Of a stretch of DNA of 13,065 nucleotides, positions 1 to 5,933 are shown one piece after another; the first letter of the stretch is position 1; every line of letters starts with the position of its first letter. A program made the position numbers and the translations under genes. The stretch lies in assembly GCA_937997955.1 (NCBI GenBank), contig CALLDR010000211.1:1-13065 (forward strand), given 5' to 3'. The notes below the pieces were generated by a model that searched no databases, was not told the origin of the DNA, and saw only the letters and a program-made list of their open reading frames with translations. This stretch comes from an uncultured Emergencia sp. (GTDB lineage: Bacteria > Bacillota > Clostridia > Peptostreptococcales > Anaerovoracaceae).

Positions 1-891
1 GGTCACCGTCTTTCCGCCTTCAAAGCTGCCGTCATACACCTTTGACAGCTGTGCGTATACCGCGTTGCCGCATTCTTTGACCACCGAGCCCAGAATATTC
101 TTGGACGGGCTGCTCACCCTTCCGGCAGAAAAAGCCGCCGCGTCAGCGATCTCTGCCTCCACGGCTACAGAATCAAAGATGCCGCTGCCGCAGGCGAAGA
201 TCAGCTCTGTATCGCCGGCGTACCACTTTTCCGCTTGGCTCTGAATCCGGGCCGCGCTCTCATCTTGGTCAAAATATTTGTAATTGACGTCTACATACCA
301 GCCCTTTTCCTCTGCCGCCTGATTGCAGCCCTGGAGAAAACCGTAGCCATAGCGTTTCACACCGGAGCTTTTGCCCTTTGCCATGAAGCCAAGGCTGCTG
401 TACCCCTCCATGACAGCGCTGTAGCCGGCTAAAAACCCGGCCTGGGTCTCGTTGAAGGAAATGCACAGGCAGTTTTCCGCAATCTCGGACTTTCCCTCTT
501 CATCGAGGGGCGTGCCGTCCACATAGAGGAAGGTCAGATCCTCGTACTTGCTTTGGGCTGTATAGATCACCCGCTGAAAGGCCTCGCCGCAGCAGACGAT
601 GACCTTTGCTCCGGCCTGGGCCGCCGCGTCGATCTGCTCCAGCCTGCCGTCGTCAGAGTCTTCCGCCGGCTCATAGTATTTGAAGGTTATCCCGCTGTCC
701 TCCGCGTAACGGCGCAGACCCTCCCACGTATCCTGGGTGCTGCCTCCATCGTCGATGGAAACGGTCTCCGACTCTGTGATCATGGCGATCTCGTATTCCG
801 GACTGCTCTGGACAGCCTCGCCGTCGCCGCAGCAGCCTGCCGCGGACACGGTCAAAAGCGCCGCCAACAGCAAAATCATGACTTTTTTCAT
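1..891 (-). CDS. BMP/PnrA-family substrate-binding lipoprotein (3' end outside window)
   Basis: The minus-strand frame is open for 297 codons from the ATG at 891 to the left edge, so the C-terminus is missing; family members are usually about 340-380 residues. The start follows an AGGAGG ribosome binding site. Residues 1-19 form a lipoprotein signal (MKK, then a leucine/alanine-rich core), with the acylated cysteine at Cys20 or Cys21, although the -3 position is Ala rather than the usual Leu. After it come the hallmarks of the Bmp fold: an IAMITE strand, an IDDGG loop and TWEGL, then a second strand KVIVCCGEAF and a third FLYVDGTP. Known BMP proteins are anchored outside the membrane and hand nucleosides or related small molecules to an ABC importer. 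The permease and ATPase genes would be expected beyond the left edge. The ligand cannot be read from the sequence. Confidence 0.87.
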   Translation of the reverse strand, partial: MKKVMILLLAALLTVSAAGCCGDGEAVQSSPEYEIAMITESETVSIDDGGSTQDTWEGLRRYAEDSGITFKYYEPAEDSDDGRLEQIDAAAQAGAKVIVCCGEAFQRVIYTAQSKYEDLTFLYVDGTPLDEEGKSEIAENCLCISFNETQAGFLAGYSAVMEGYSSLGFMAKGKSSGVKRYGYGFLQGCNQAAEEKGWYVDVNYKYFDQDESAARIQSQAEKWYAGDTELIFACGSGIFDSVAVEAEIADAAAFSAGRVSSPSKNILGSVVKECGNAVYAQLSKVYDGSFEGGKTVT

Positions 892-922
892 AAGGGTTTC
901 CTCCTGATTTACTCTATCCTCT

Positions 923-951
923 ATTATAAGGTACTTTCCCGCCTTTTTAAA
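923..951 (-). promoter_or_regulatory. Likely promoter of the BMP lipoprotein gene
   Basis: On the minus strand a perfect -10 box TATAAT (923-928) lies 17 bp downstream of a weak -35 box TTTAAA (946-951), which overlaps the Nudix stop codon. It would start transcription about 25 bases before the lipoprotein ATG. The -10 is strong and the -35 is poor. Confidence 0.5.
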
Positions 952-1615
952 GGTTTTTTTCCGAATGCGGGCTTGGCTGCGGGCTTCTTGGCCGCAGGCT
1001 CTCCTCCAGCACCCGGACCATGTTGGCCGTGATCCTCGCCGTCAGTCCCCAGATGATCCTGCCCTCCACGTCGTAGATGGGGATCTCCCAATCGCCGATT
1101 CTCCATGGGTAGTTTTCATCGATGCCGATCTTCTCGAACGGAAAGTCATCGCTGATCTCCGTGTAGATCTTTTCTGTCTGCACCTGAGGGACCTGGTCGA
1201 AAAACGCCTGCAGCGGAACGAGAAAGATCTCGTCCACTTCCTCCGGCGCCAGCCGCGCCTGCTCACAGGCTTCATAGGGAACGATGCCCATGTAGGTGTA
1301 CAGGGTGTAGTTGGCATAGCCGTAGAGGGTATCGCCGGGTCCGATCAACTCCACCTGTTCCGGCGCGATGCCGATCTCCTCCATGGTCTCGCGCAGGGCG
1401 CAGTCCGCCGGATCCTCCCCTGGCTCCACATTACCGCCGGGGAAGCAGATCTCTCCTGGCTGGGACTCCATGGCTCTGGCGCGCACCTCGAAGAGCAGAT
1501 GGGGCTGGCCGTCCTTCTCTACTACGGGTACCAGCACGGAGAAAAACCGGTGTCTCCCGATGGGCTGGGGCTGTCTGCCCCGATATACGTTTCTGATGTC
1601 GTTCAGTGTTGTCAT
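947..1615 (-). CDS. Nudix hydrolase, CoA pyrophosphatase type
   Basis: This 222-residue protein carries a full Nudix box (GX5EX7REUXEEXGU, residues 61-83, ending RETMEEIGI) that binds the catalytic metal. Just before it, residues 45-60 (RARAMESQPGEICFPG) match the extra motif of the UPF0035 group of CoA diphosphatases, which split coenzyme A into 4'-phosphopantetheine and 3',5'-ADP. The assignment rests on both motifs together; a different nucleotide diphosphate substrate is possible. The ATG at 1615 follows AAGGAGG at ideal distance. The gene sits 88 bp downstream of the P-loop gene, with an intrinsic terminator between them and little room for its own promoter, so it may depend on read-through. 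The last dozen residues (rich in Pro, Ser, Arg) are probably an unstructured tail. Confidence 0.88.
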   Translation of the reverse strand: MTTLNDIRNVYRGRQPQPIGRHRFFSVLVPVVEKDGQPHLLFEVRARAMESQPGEICFPGGNVEPGEDPADCALRETMEEIGIAPEQVELIGPGDTLYGYANYTLYTYMGIVPYEACEQARLAPEEVDEIFLVPLQAFFDQVPQVQTEKIYTEISDDFPFEKIGIDENYPWRIGDWEIPIYDVEGRIIWGLTARITANMVRVLEESLRPRSPQPSPHSEKNL

Positions 1616-1655
1616 GATGCCTCCTTGCAGCCCCTCCCCTTCACGGGGTCAGGCC

Positions 1656-1683
1656 AAAAAAAGAAGGGGCAGGATTCTGCCCC
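1656..1683 (-). terminator. Intrinsic terminator after the P-loop gene
   Basis: On the minus strand a perfect 7-bp stem GGGGCAG/CTGCCCC (1666-1683) with a 4-base loop is followed by a T-rich tract (1656-1665). It sits between the P-loop gene stop and the Nudix gene, so it ends the former or limits read-through into the latter. Confidence 0.9.
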
Positions 1684-1703
1684 AGTGTTTTCGATCGCTT
1701 CTT

Positions 1704-2126
1704 TTAGTTCAGCACTTCGTATTCTGAGAAGTCTACGCCGATCATCTCTTCCTTCTCCGCGCTGAGGCTGACCACGAAGTCCATACCGTAGTTCTTGGAA
1801 ATCTTCTTCAGTCTGGTCAGGAACTCAGGGATATCGCCCAGTGAGAAATCCGCATGCTTCAGAATGCTGTCGATAAAGATGGTCTCAATATCGTGGTCGG
1901 AGCTGATGATGCCGTAAATAAATCCTATGTACTCGTCGCTGTTGGTGATATGCTCATACTCTTCCATGCAGACGACTCTGATGCGGTATTTCAAATCGTA
2001 CATCAGCCGAGAATTCTTATTTATAAAGATGACGCTGCCGTTGCTCTGCTCGATCTCCGCGTTGGCTAAGTCGATCATCTGTTTTGTCTTTCCTGTTCCT
2101 TTATGTCCAATCAATAATTTTACCAT
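1704..2126 (-). CDS. Small P-loop NTPase of unknown role
   Basis: A 140-residue protein begins almost at once with a Walker A motif GHKGTGKT (residues 7-14). A Walker B-like strand TIFID follows (residues 82-86, Asp86), then a C-terminal strand DFVVSLSAEKEEM (residues 116-128) in the position of a sensor strand. It is close to a minimal single-domain ATPase core with no extra domain, signal or membrane segment. The charged middle (residues 50-80) probably forms the substrate or partner surface. I do not recognise a named family with a known function. The ATG at 2126 is preceded by GGGAGG nine bases upstream, and a consensus promoter lies about 35 bases before it, so this is the first gene of its transcript, with the Nudix gene next. 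It could be a regulatory or nucleic-acid-linked ATPase, but that is a guess. Confidence 0.85.
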   Translation of the reverse strand: MVKLLIGHKGTGKTKQMIDLANAEIEQSNGSVIFINKNSRLMYDLKYRIRVVCMEEYEHITNSDEYIGFIYGIISSDHDIETIFIDSILKHADFSLGDIPEFLTRLKKISKNYGMDFVVSLSAEKEEMIGVDFSEYEVLN

Positions 2127-2161
2127 TATTATTGTCCTCCCGTTCTTTTGTTATTACGAAT

Positions 2162-2190
2162 ATTATACACTACCCTTAGAGGACATTCAA
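2162..2190 (-). promoter_or_regulatory. Sigma-A-type promoter of the P-loop gene
   Basis: On the minus strand TTGAAT (2185-2190) and a perfect TATAAT (2162-2167) are separated by exactly 17 bp. The start point would lie near 2155, leaving a leader of about 30 bases that contains the ribosome binding site. Confidence 0.85.
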
Positions 2191-2262
2191 TGTTTTTTTT
2201 CGGATTCTTGCATCGATAGAAAATTTTTCCTGCCATCAATAGGCTCCGCAAATCGAGATCGG

Positions 2263-3120
2263 TCAGTTTTCCTTGAACCCCGCCCCGACAACTTCGTTGG
2301 ATTCCATTATAATGATGAAAGCCCGCGGATCGATCTCTTTCACAGCTCTGCGTATGCTGACCATCTGCTTCGTACTGCAGGCGCACATGACGACGTCCTT
2401 TTCCTCCTGGGAAAAGCTGCCCTCTGCTTTGATAAAGGTAGTGCCTCTGCCGGCTACCTGATTGATCCGTTCCGCTACAGCTTTAGCTTGATCTGTAACG
2501 ATGAAGGTCATTTTTCCGGCGGAAATGCCGTACATAACCCGGTCAATGACCACGGACATGACAAAGCTGATCAGCATGCCATAGATCAGGCCGTCGATGC
2601 TCTTTGATACGGTAACAGTCCCCAGTATGATAATGACCGACTCCATGGCAAAAGAAATATTGCCGAAGGACAGGTGCGGGCGCAGCTCCTTTGCCGCCAT
2701 GAGTATGAAGTCGGTTCCGCCGGTGGACGACTCGCGCAGATAGATCATGGCGTAGCCGAGACCTGACAACACGCCGGTACAGATGGCAGCCAGCATGGCG
2801 TTTCCCTCATATATGGGAATCAGCGGAGCCGCGAAATCCATAATCAAAGACGTGATAACAATGGTCCGCATGGACCGCAGCAGAAAACCGCGGCCCAACA
2901 GCTTATAGCAGGCAGCCGCAACCGGTATGTTCAAAACGAAAGCCGTTGTCCCGATGGGCAGTCCGAACAGATGGTACAGGATCAGGCCGATCCCGTTAAA
3001 TCCCACCATGGGAAAGTTCGCTGCTGAAGCGAAGTTATAGGCCGCTATGGCGATCAGCAGCCCTCCTGATATATCTATAAGAATGTCGATGCCAATTTCT
3101 TTAAAGTCAATGTGTTTCAT
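2263..3120 (-). CDS. YitT-family membrane protein (DUF161 + DUF2179)
   Basis: With the start chosen here the protein has 285 residues. About five hydrophobic segments between residues 10 and 198 form the YitT membrane domain, including the conserved STGGTDFI stretch (132-139). After this comes a soluble domain of the DUF2179 type (about 202-280), which in related proteins folds like a small ligand-binding domain. The function of the family is not established; it is widespread in Bacillota. The frame is open 11 codons further up, to 3153, but AAGGAG lies eight bases before the ATG at 3120, and the longer start would fall inside a perfect 11-bp inverted repeat, so 3120 is preferred. No clear terminator follows the stop codon. 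Confidence 0.9.
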   Translation of the reverse strand: MKHIDFKEIGIDILIDISGGLLIAIAAYNFASAANFPMVGFNGIGLILYHLFGLPIGTTAFVLNIPVAAACYKLLGRGFLLRSMRTIVITSLIMDFAAPLIPIYEGNAMLAAICTGVLSGLGYAMIYLRESSTGGTDFILMAAKELRPHLSFGNISFAMESVIIILGTVTVSKSIDGLIYGMLISFVMSVVIDRVMYGISAGKMTFIVTDQAKAVAERINQVAGRGTTFIKAEGSFSQEEKDVVMCACSTKQMVSIRRAVKEIDPRAFIIIMESNEVVGAGFKEN

Positions 3121-3145
3121 TTCCAGTTCTCCTTCTAAATGCAAC

Positions 3146-3172
3146 ACGGACACAGAGGTTGTCTGTGTCCGT
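3146..3172 (-). repeat. Perfect 11-bp stem-loop ahead of the YitT gene
   Basis: ACGGACACAGA (3146-3156) and its exact complement TCTGTGTCCGT (3162-3172) flank a 5-base loop. The stem ends 26 bases before the YitT start codon and has no T-run on either side, so it does not look like an ordinary terminator. It could be an operator, an RNA element near the ribosome binding site, or a processing site. Confidence 0.7.
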
Positions 3173-3273
3173 ATGATGGAATATGTAAAAAGGAAGAGTC
3201 ATCCTGATTAGGAAGACTTATTTTTGGGGTTTCGTATAACGCTTTTGAGGCATATATACTATTTGGTTTGGAT

Positions 3274-3420
3274 TTATTTTTTAGACAACCCTTCCCTTTT
3301 GGCGAGTTTAGCGATGATATCATCCCAGGTCAGCACATCTCCTGCCCTCATGTAGTTCTCTGCAACATTTCCCTTTTTCTCCGCGCACATTTCAACATAG
3401 CGCCTGATCCATTTTTTCAT
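3274..3420 (-). CDS. Small 48-residue protein, unknown function
   Basis: An ORF of 48 codons plus TAA starts at an ATG (3420) preceded by AGGAGG eight bases upstream, which is as good as the ribosome binding sites of the certain genes. The product starts MKKWIRRYVEMCAEKKG and ends KLAKREGLSKK. It is basic, soluble and probably two short helices, with an aromatic/acidic turn TWDDII near residue 32. It has no signal peptide, membrane segment or metal-binding cysteine cluster. I do not recognise the family. It lies about 150 bp upstream of the YitT gene on the same strand, so the two may share a transcript. It also lies downstream of the cobalamin riboswitch, beyond two terminators. The strong start context and codon-like composition support it being translated. 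Confidence 0.6.
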   Translation of the reverse strand: MKKWIRRYVEMCAEKKGNVAENYMRAGDVLTWDDIIAKLAKREGLSKK

Positions 3421-3451
3421 TTCACATTCCTCCTGTTTTCACTTGCTTTCA

Positions 3452-3476
3452 TCTGTAATATAGGTTTGTTTACAGA
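3452..3476. repeat. Inverted repeat upstream of the 48-residue gene
   Basis: TCTGTAA (3452-3458) and TTACAGA (3470-3476) are exact complements around an 11-base spacer, about 30 bases upstream of the small gene's start. The minus-strand sequence between the arms contains a TATATT that could be a -10 box, but no good -35 box is visible. The arrangement suits a dimeric repressor site, though this is inference. Confidence 0.4.
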
Positions 3477-3532
3477 CGAATCACTGTTGAATTACTGTTG
3501 AATTACTGCTGAATTTATTGCTGAATTTACTG
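3476..3532. repeat. Five tandem 11-12 bp repeats
   Basis: On the plus strand five units follow one another without gaps: 3476-3486, 3487-3497, 3498-3508, 3509-3520 and 3521-3532. The two central 11-bp units are identical (TTGAATTACTG); the next two are 12 bp (CTGAATTTATTG, CTGAATTTACTG). The array lies in the upstream region of the 48-residue gene. The period is close to one helical turn. Confidence 0.75.
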
Positions 3533-3564
3533 CTCAGCTCCCCTTGCGGGGTGAACGGAATGTG

Positions 3565-3723
3565 TTAGTTGAAGCCCTCCGATTCCGGGCTTCCCTGCCG
3601 CGCCGCCAGAGGAATATCCACCCGGTCAGCCGTATAGGCGGTCATCTTGCGGACTGTCATATGGACTGCCCTATGGATCGTCATATGGACTGTTTTATTG
3701 AAATATGTCCGTCTGCCGTACAC
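3565..3723 (-). CDS. Doubtful 52-codon ORF downstream of the cobalamin riboswitch
   Basis: A GTG at 3723 lies seven bases after AAAGGAGG, a strong ribosome binding site, and opens a frame of 52 codons. The product is basic and contains an internal repeat (HMTIHRAVHMTV) caused by a duplicated CAGTCCATATGAC in the DNA. It matches no family I know and has no signal or membrane segment. The 3' end of the frame coincides with a perfect 7-bp hairpin (3571-3593) covering the last codons. An in-frame ATG upstream (3789) has no ribosome binding site. This could be a real small protein, a leader peptide, the remnant of a B12 gene, or chance. It is listed because the ribosome binding site is unusually good. 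Confidence 0.3.
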   Translation of the reverse strand: MYGRRTYFNKTVHMTIHRAVHMTVRKMTAYTADRVDIPLAARQGSPESEGFN

Positions 3724-3776
3724 CGCGCGGCCTCCTTTCGCTGCATCATCTGCTCTCTGTATCATCTGCAACATAT

Positions 3777-3806
3777 AAAAAGCCTGCAATCCTACGGGTC
3801 ACAGGC
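3777..3806 (-). terminator. Second terminator downstream of the cobalamin riboswitch
   Basis: On the minus strand GCCTGTGA pairs with TTGCAGGC (8 bp with two G-T pairs) around a 9-base loop (3782-3806), followed by TTTTT (3777-3781). It lies about 30 bases downstream of the first riboswitch terminator. Confidence 0.7.
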
Positions 3807-3836
3807 AGTGTAAACAGGCCGCGTCAGCGCTTCGAC

Positions 3837-3864
3837 AAACAAAAAACTGCACCAAAAGTGCAGT
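3837..3864 (-). terminator. Riboswitch-associated intrinsic terminator
   Basis: On the minus strand ACTGCAC/GTGCAGT forms a perfect 7-bp stem with a 5-base loop (3846-3864), followed by TTTTTTGTTTGT. It lies about 65 bases downstream of the riboswitch aptamer and is the likely expression platform for transcriptional attenuation. Confidence 0.85.
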
Positions 3865-3930
3865 CCGTATTCCTGTCATCGCGCTCGCGCTATTGTCATC
3901 AATAAACCAGTTTTCCCGTGGATTGATATT

Positions 3931-4121
3931 CTTCTCATGCAGGTCTCCTGACTCATCGATCCTCATCCCTGTACCGCCTTCTCGGATACATGGTATCCAA
4001 TGGCTGCATCAGCTCTGGCACAGGAACTCCCGACTCACAGTGGCGGGTCCGCTCCGGATTCTCACCGGATTCCCTCTTAGCCTGCGTTTCTCAGGGGCAA
4101 CCCCTGCGCAGGACATGGAAG
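3931..4121 (-). promoter_or_regulatory. Cobalamin (vitamin B12) riboswitch
   Basis: Read on the minus strand, the segment has the conserved order of a cobalamin aptamer: GGCTAAGAGGGAATCCGGTG, then GAATCCGG, then the B12-box region CGCCACTGTGA, and finally GTCAGGAGACCTGC near 3939-3954. The closing stem P1 can be drawn between 4114-4121 (CTTCCATG) and 3931-3939 (CATGAGAAG, one bulged base), and an internal P3-like hairpin CAGGGG/CCCCTG is present. Such riboswitches bind adenosyl- or methylcobalamin and turn off B12 synthesis or uptake genes. This one has its own promoter and is followed by an intrinsic terminator. No B12-related gene follows in the window, so its target is unclear. Confidence 0.95.
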
Positions 4122-4140
4122 TCATTTAGTTGCTAAAATC

Positions 4141-4169
4141 ATATTATCACAGGCTGCAAATATTTGCAA
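4141..4169 (-). promoter_or_regulatory. Promoter of the cobalamin riboswitch transcript
   Basis: On the minus strand TTGCAA (4164-4169), a 17-bp spacer and TATAAT-like TAATAT (4141-4146) place the start point near 4134, about a dozen bases before the aptamer. The 14-bp perfect palindrome TGCAAATATTTGCA (4155-4168) overlaps the -35 box and may be a protein-binding site. Confidence 0.85.
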
Positions 4170-4237
4170 GGGGGTTTTCGGAAATTTTTTTCTGCAGCTT
4201 GTGAAATAGTTTCCCTGGCAGTCTCTTTTGCTTCTGA

Positions 4238-5272
4238 TTACTGCCGGCCGCGTGAAAGCCGCAGCTGGCCGCATGCCGCATCGATGTCCGCTCCCAGCTC
4301 TCTGCGCACCGTGGCTGGAATCCCCCTTTGTTCCAGAATACGGCAAAACTCTCCTGCCCTCGCCCGGCTCACGGTATCAAAGCCGGATTCCTCCACTTTG
4401 TTCAGGGGGATCAGGTTGACGTGGCACAGCATCCCCCGCAAAAGCCTTGCCAGCCGGTCAGCGTCGGCATCGCTGTCGTTGACTCCGTTTACCATGGTGT
4501 ACTCAAAGGTGATGCGGCGGCTGGTCTTCCGGGTGTAGTCCCGGCACGCCGGTATGAGAACCTGCAGCGGATACCTTTTGTTCACCGGCATCATAGCGCC
4601 GCGTATATCGTCCGTAGTGCCGTGGAGGGAGATCGCCAGATTCACCTGGGGGAACTCCTCGGCAAACCGCTCAATGACCGGCACCAGCCCGCAGGTAGAC
4701 ACGGTGATGCTGCGCATGCTCAGGTTCAAGCCGTTCTTGTCCCCCACGATGCGCAGAAAGGCGGAAAGATTCTCGTAATTGTCGAAAGGCTCGCCAGTGC
4801 CCATGACCACCACGTGGCCGATCTTTTCGCCGGTATCCGCCTGCGCCTCCATCAGCTGGGACAGGATCTCTCCCGGCGTCAGATTCCGTTCCAGGCCGTT
4901 CCTCGTCGAGGCGCAGAACCGGCAGCCCATGCGGCATCCCGCCTGGCTGGACACGCAGATGGAGTTTCCGTATTTGTATTTCATGAATACGCTTTCGATG
5001 GTACTGCCGTCCTCCAGGCCAAAGAGGTACTTCCGGGTGCCATCTGTCTTTGACCGCTGCACCTGCAGTATCTTCAGCCTTCCGATACAGCTTCGCTCCG
5101 CCAAAGTCTCCCGCAGGGCCTTCGGCAGGTTGCTCATTTCATCAAAGCTGACAGCGCCTTTATATATCCACTGAAAAATCTGCTTTGCCCGGAACGCGGG
5201 CTGTCCCATGGATTTGACCAGCGTTTCCATTTCCTGCAGCTGCAGATCCCGCAGATTGACTTTTTTCTCCAT
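4238..5272 (-). CDS. rlmN: Dual-specificity 23S rRNA A2503 / tRNA A37 C2-methyltransferase RlmN
   Basis: The protein has 344 residues, normal for RlmN. This radical-SAM enzyme methylates C2 of adenosine 2503 in 23S rRNA at the peptidyl transferase centre and A37 in some tRNAs. The iron-sulfur cluster motif CX3CX2C is at Cys113, Cys117 and Cys120. The SAM-binding GTGEP stretch is at residues 158-162, and the catalytic cysteine expected near the C-terminus is Cys334 in DAACGQL. The N-terminal helical part (residues 1-60) matches the RNA-binding accessory domain, including QIFQWIYKG. The ATG at 5272 follows GAGAGG and is the only plausible start. It is transcribed alone from a clear promoter (5428-5456) through a 150-base leader full of hairpins. 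No convincing terminator follows the stop codon before the riboswitch promoter. Confidence 0.97.
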   Translation of the reverse strand: MEKKVNLRDLQLQEMETLVKSMGQPAFRAKQIFQWIYKGAVSFDEMSNLPKALRETLAERSCIGRLKILQVQRSKTDGTRKYLFGLEDGSTIESVFMKYKYGNSICVSSQAGCRMGCRFCASTRNGLERNLTPGEILSQLMEAQADTGEKIGHVVVMGTGEPFDNYENLSAFLRIVGDKNGLNLSMRSITVSTCGLVPVIERFAEEFPQVNLAISLHGTTDDIRGAMMPVNKRYPLQVLIPACRDYTRKTSRRITFEYTMVNGVNDSDADADRLARLLRGMLCHVNLIPLNKVEESGFDTVSRARAGEFCRILEQRGIPATVRRELGADIDAACGQLRLSRGRQ

Positions 5273-5333
5273 TATCTTATCCTCTCAATTCTTCTCATTC
5301 CGGCCTGTTCTGAATGACGCCCGCCCTGCTGAA

Positions 5334-5423
5334 GGGACGCAAAGTCCCGCCCGCAGCCAGCGTTTGTCAGCCGCGGCCGACTGCCCTAGTTGGCGTCGGC
5401 AGACTGGTGCTCGTTGGCGTCTG
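5334..5423 (-). other. Structured 5' leader of rlmN with repeated hairpins
   Basis: Between the mapped start point (about 5421) and the rlmN ATG, the minus strand can fold into four consecutive hairpins. A is 5400-5423 (CAGAC/GTCTG), B is 5376-5400 (GCCGAC/GTCGGC), C is 5353-5374 (GCGGC/GCTGC, one G-T pair) and D is 5334-5348 (GGGAC/GTCCC). A and B are tandem copies sharing GACGCCAAC, then G or T, then AG in the loop and CAGTC in the closing arm. There is no T-run, so these are not terminators. It matches no riboswitch class I recognise. The stems and repeats are seen directly; a regulatory role is inferred. Confidence 0.55.
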
Positions 5424-5427
5424 TTAT

Positions 5428-5456
5428 AGTATACGTGAAAAAACGAACATCTGCAA
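5428..5456 (-). promoter_or_regulatory. Promoter of rlmN
   Basis: On the minus strand TTGCAG (5451-5456), a 17-bp spacer and TATACT (5428-5433) predict a start near 5421, exactly where the first leader hairpin begins. Confidence 0.82.
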
Positions 5457-5514
5457 GCATGGTTCTTTCCTTCAGCTAATTATACTGCCGCATGATATGC
5501 TGATGAAATATCGC

Positions 5515-5547
5515 CGAAAATGAACAAAGGATGCCGTTCCGGCACCC
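5515..5547 (-). terminator. Intrinsic terminator after the 103-residue membrane protein gene
   Basis: On the minus strand GGGTGCCG pairs with CGGCATCC (8 bp, one G-T pair) around a 3-base loop (5529-5547), followed by the T-rich TTTGTTCATTTT. It separates the membrane-protein unit from rlmN. Confidence 0.75.
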
Positions 5548-5589
5548 CGCTCTTTGAATCTTAAATCCCAATATCCTTTTATTTCTTTG

Positions 5590-5901
5590 TTACAGAAAAC
5601 CGTTGACCCATTTGTACACTACGACCATGGCAGCGGCAAAGCTGATCAGCAGCAAATTTCTCGAAGCAGCGTCCCCTTTCTCCGTCTTACGGAGTACCAC
5701 CACAAAAAAGATTCCGCCGATCAGCGTCAACAAGCCGAGCAAAGTGTTCAGCTCTATTTCTGCCAAGTCTGCCGCAGGAAGGAAAATGAATGCGATGATG
5801 CAATATGCTAAAATATAGAGCAAAAACAGCTCCAGCAACAGACTGTACGTCGGATTGCCCGCCGGCATGTCCGTCTGCTTCTCATAATCCATTACTTTCA
5901 T
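5590..5901 (-). CDS. Small three-helix membrane protein, unknown function
   Basis: With the start at 5901 (MKVMDYEKQ) the protein has 103 residues. A short charged N-terminus is followed by three predicted membrane segments at about residues 19-41, 50-70 and 82-99, with a basic/acidic loop RKTEKGDAASR between the second and third. The frame is open 36 codons further up, but GAAGGGAG sits before 5901 and the longer start would begin inside the promoter, so the shorter start is preferred. No domain with a known function is recognised. It has its own promoter (5981-6009) and terminator (5515-5547), so it is a single-gene unit. The leader contains two exact 11-bp direct repeats. Confidence 0.75.
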   Translation of the reverse strand: MKVMDYEKQTDMPAGNPTYSLLLELFLLYILAYCIIAFIFLPAADLAEIELNTLLGLLTLIGGIFFVVVLRKTEKGDAASRNLLLISFAAAMVVVYKWVNGFL

Positions 5902-5933
5902 GTCTCTTCTCCCTTCACCCCAAAGGAATTTGC

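Noticed and set aside
965..1765. Plus-strand open frame opposite the Nudix gene
   Set aside because: It is a GC-driven shadow of a gene with a complete Nudix box; it has no ribosome binding site or domain.
4328..5053. Plus-strand open frame opposite rlmN
   Set aside because: It is a shadow of rlmN and has a low-complexity, His/Arg-rich product.
5334..5348. GGGACGCAAAG on the plus strand resembles part of the c-di-GMP-I (GEMM) riboswitch
   Set aside because: The other conserved parts of that aptamer are missing and the strand is opposite to rlmN transcription; the stretch forms a simple hairpin.
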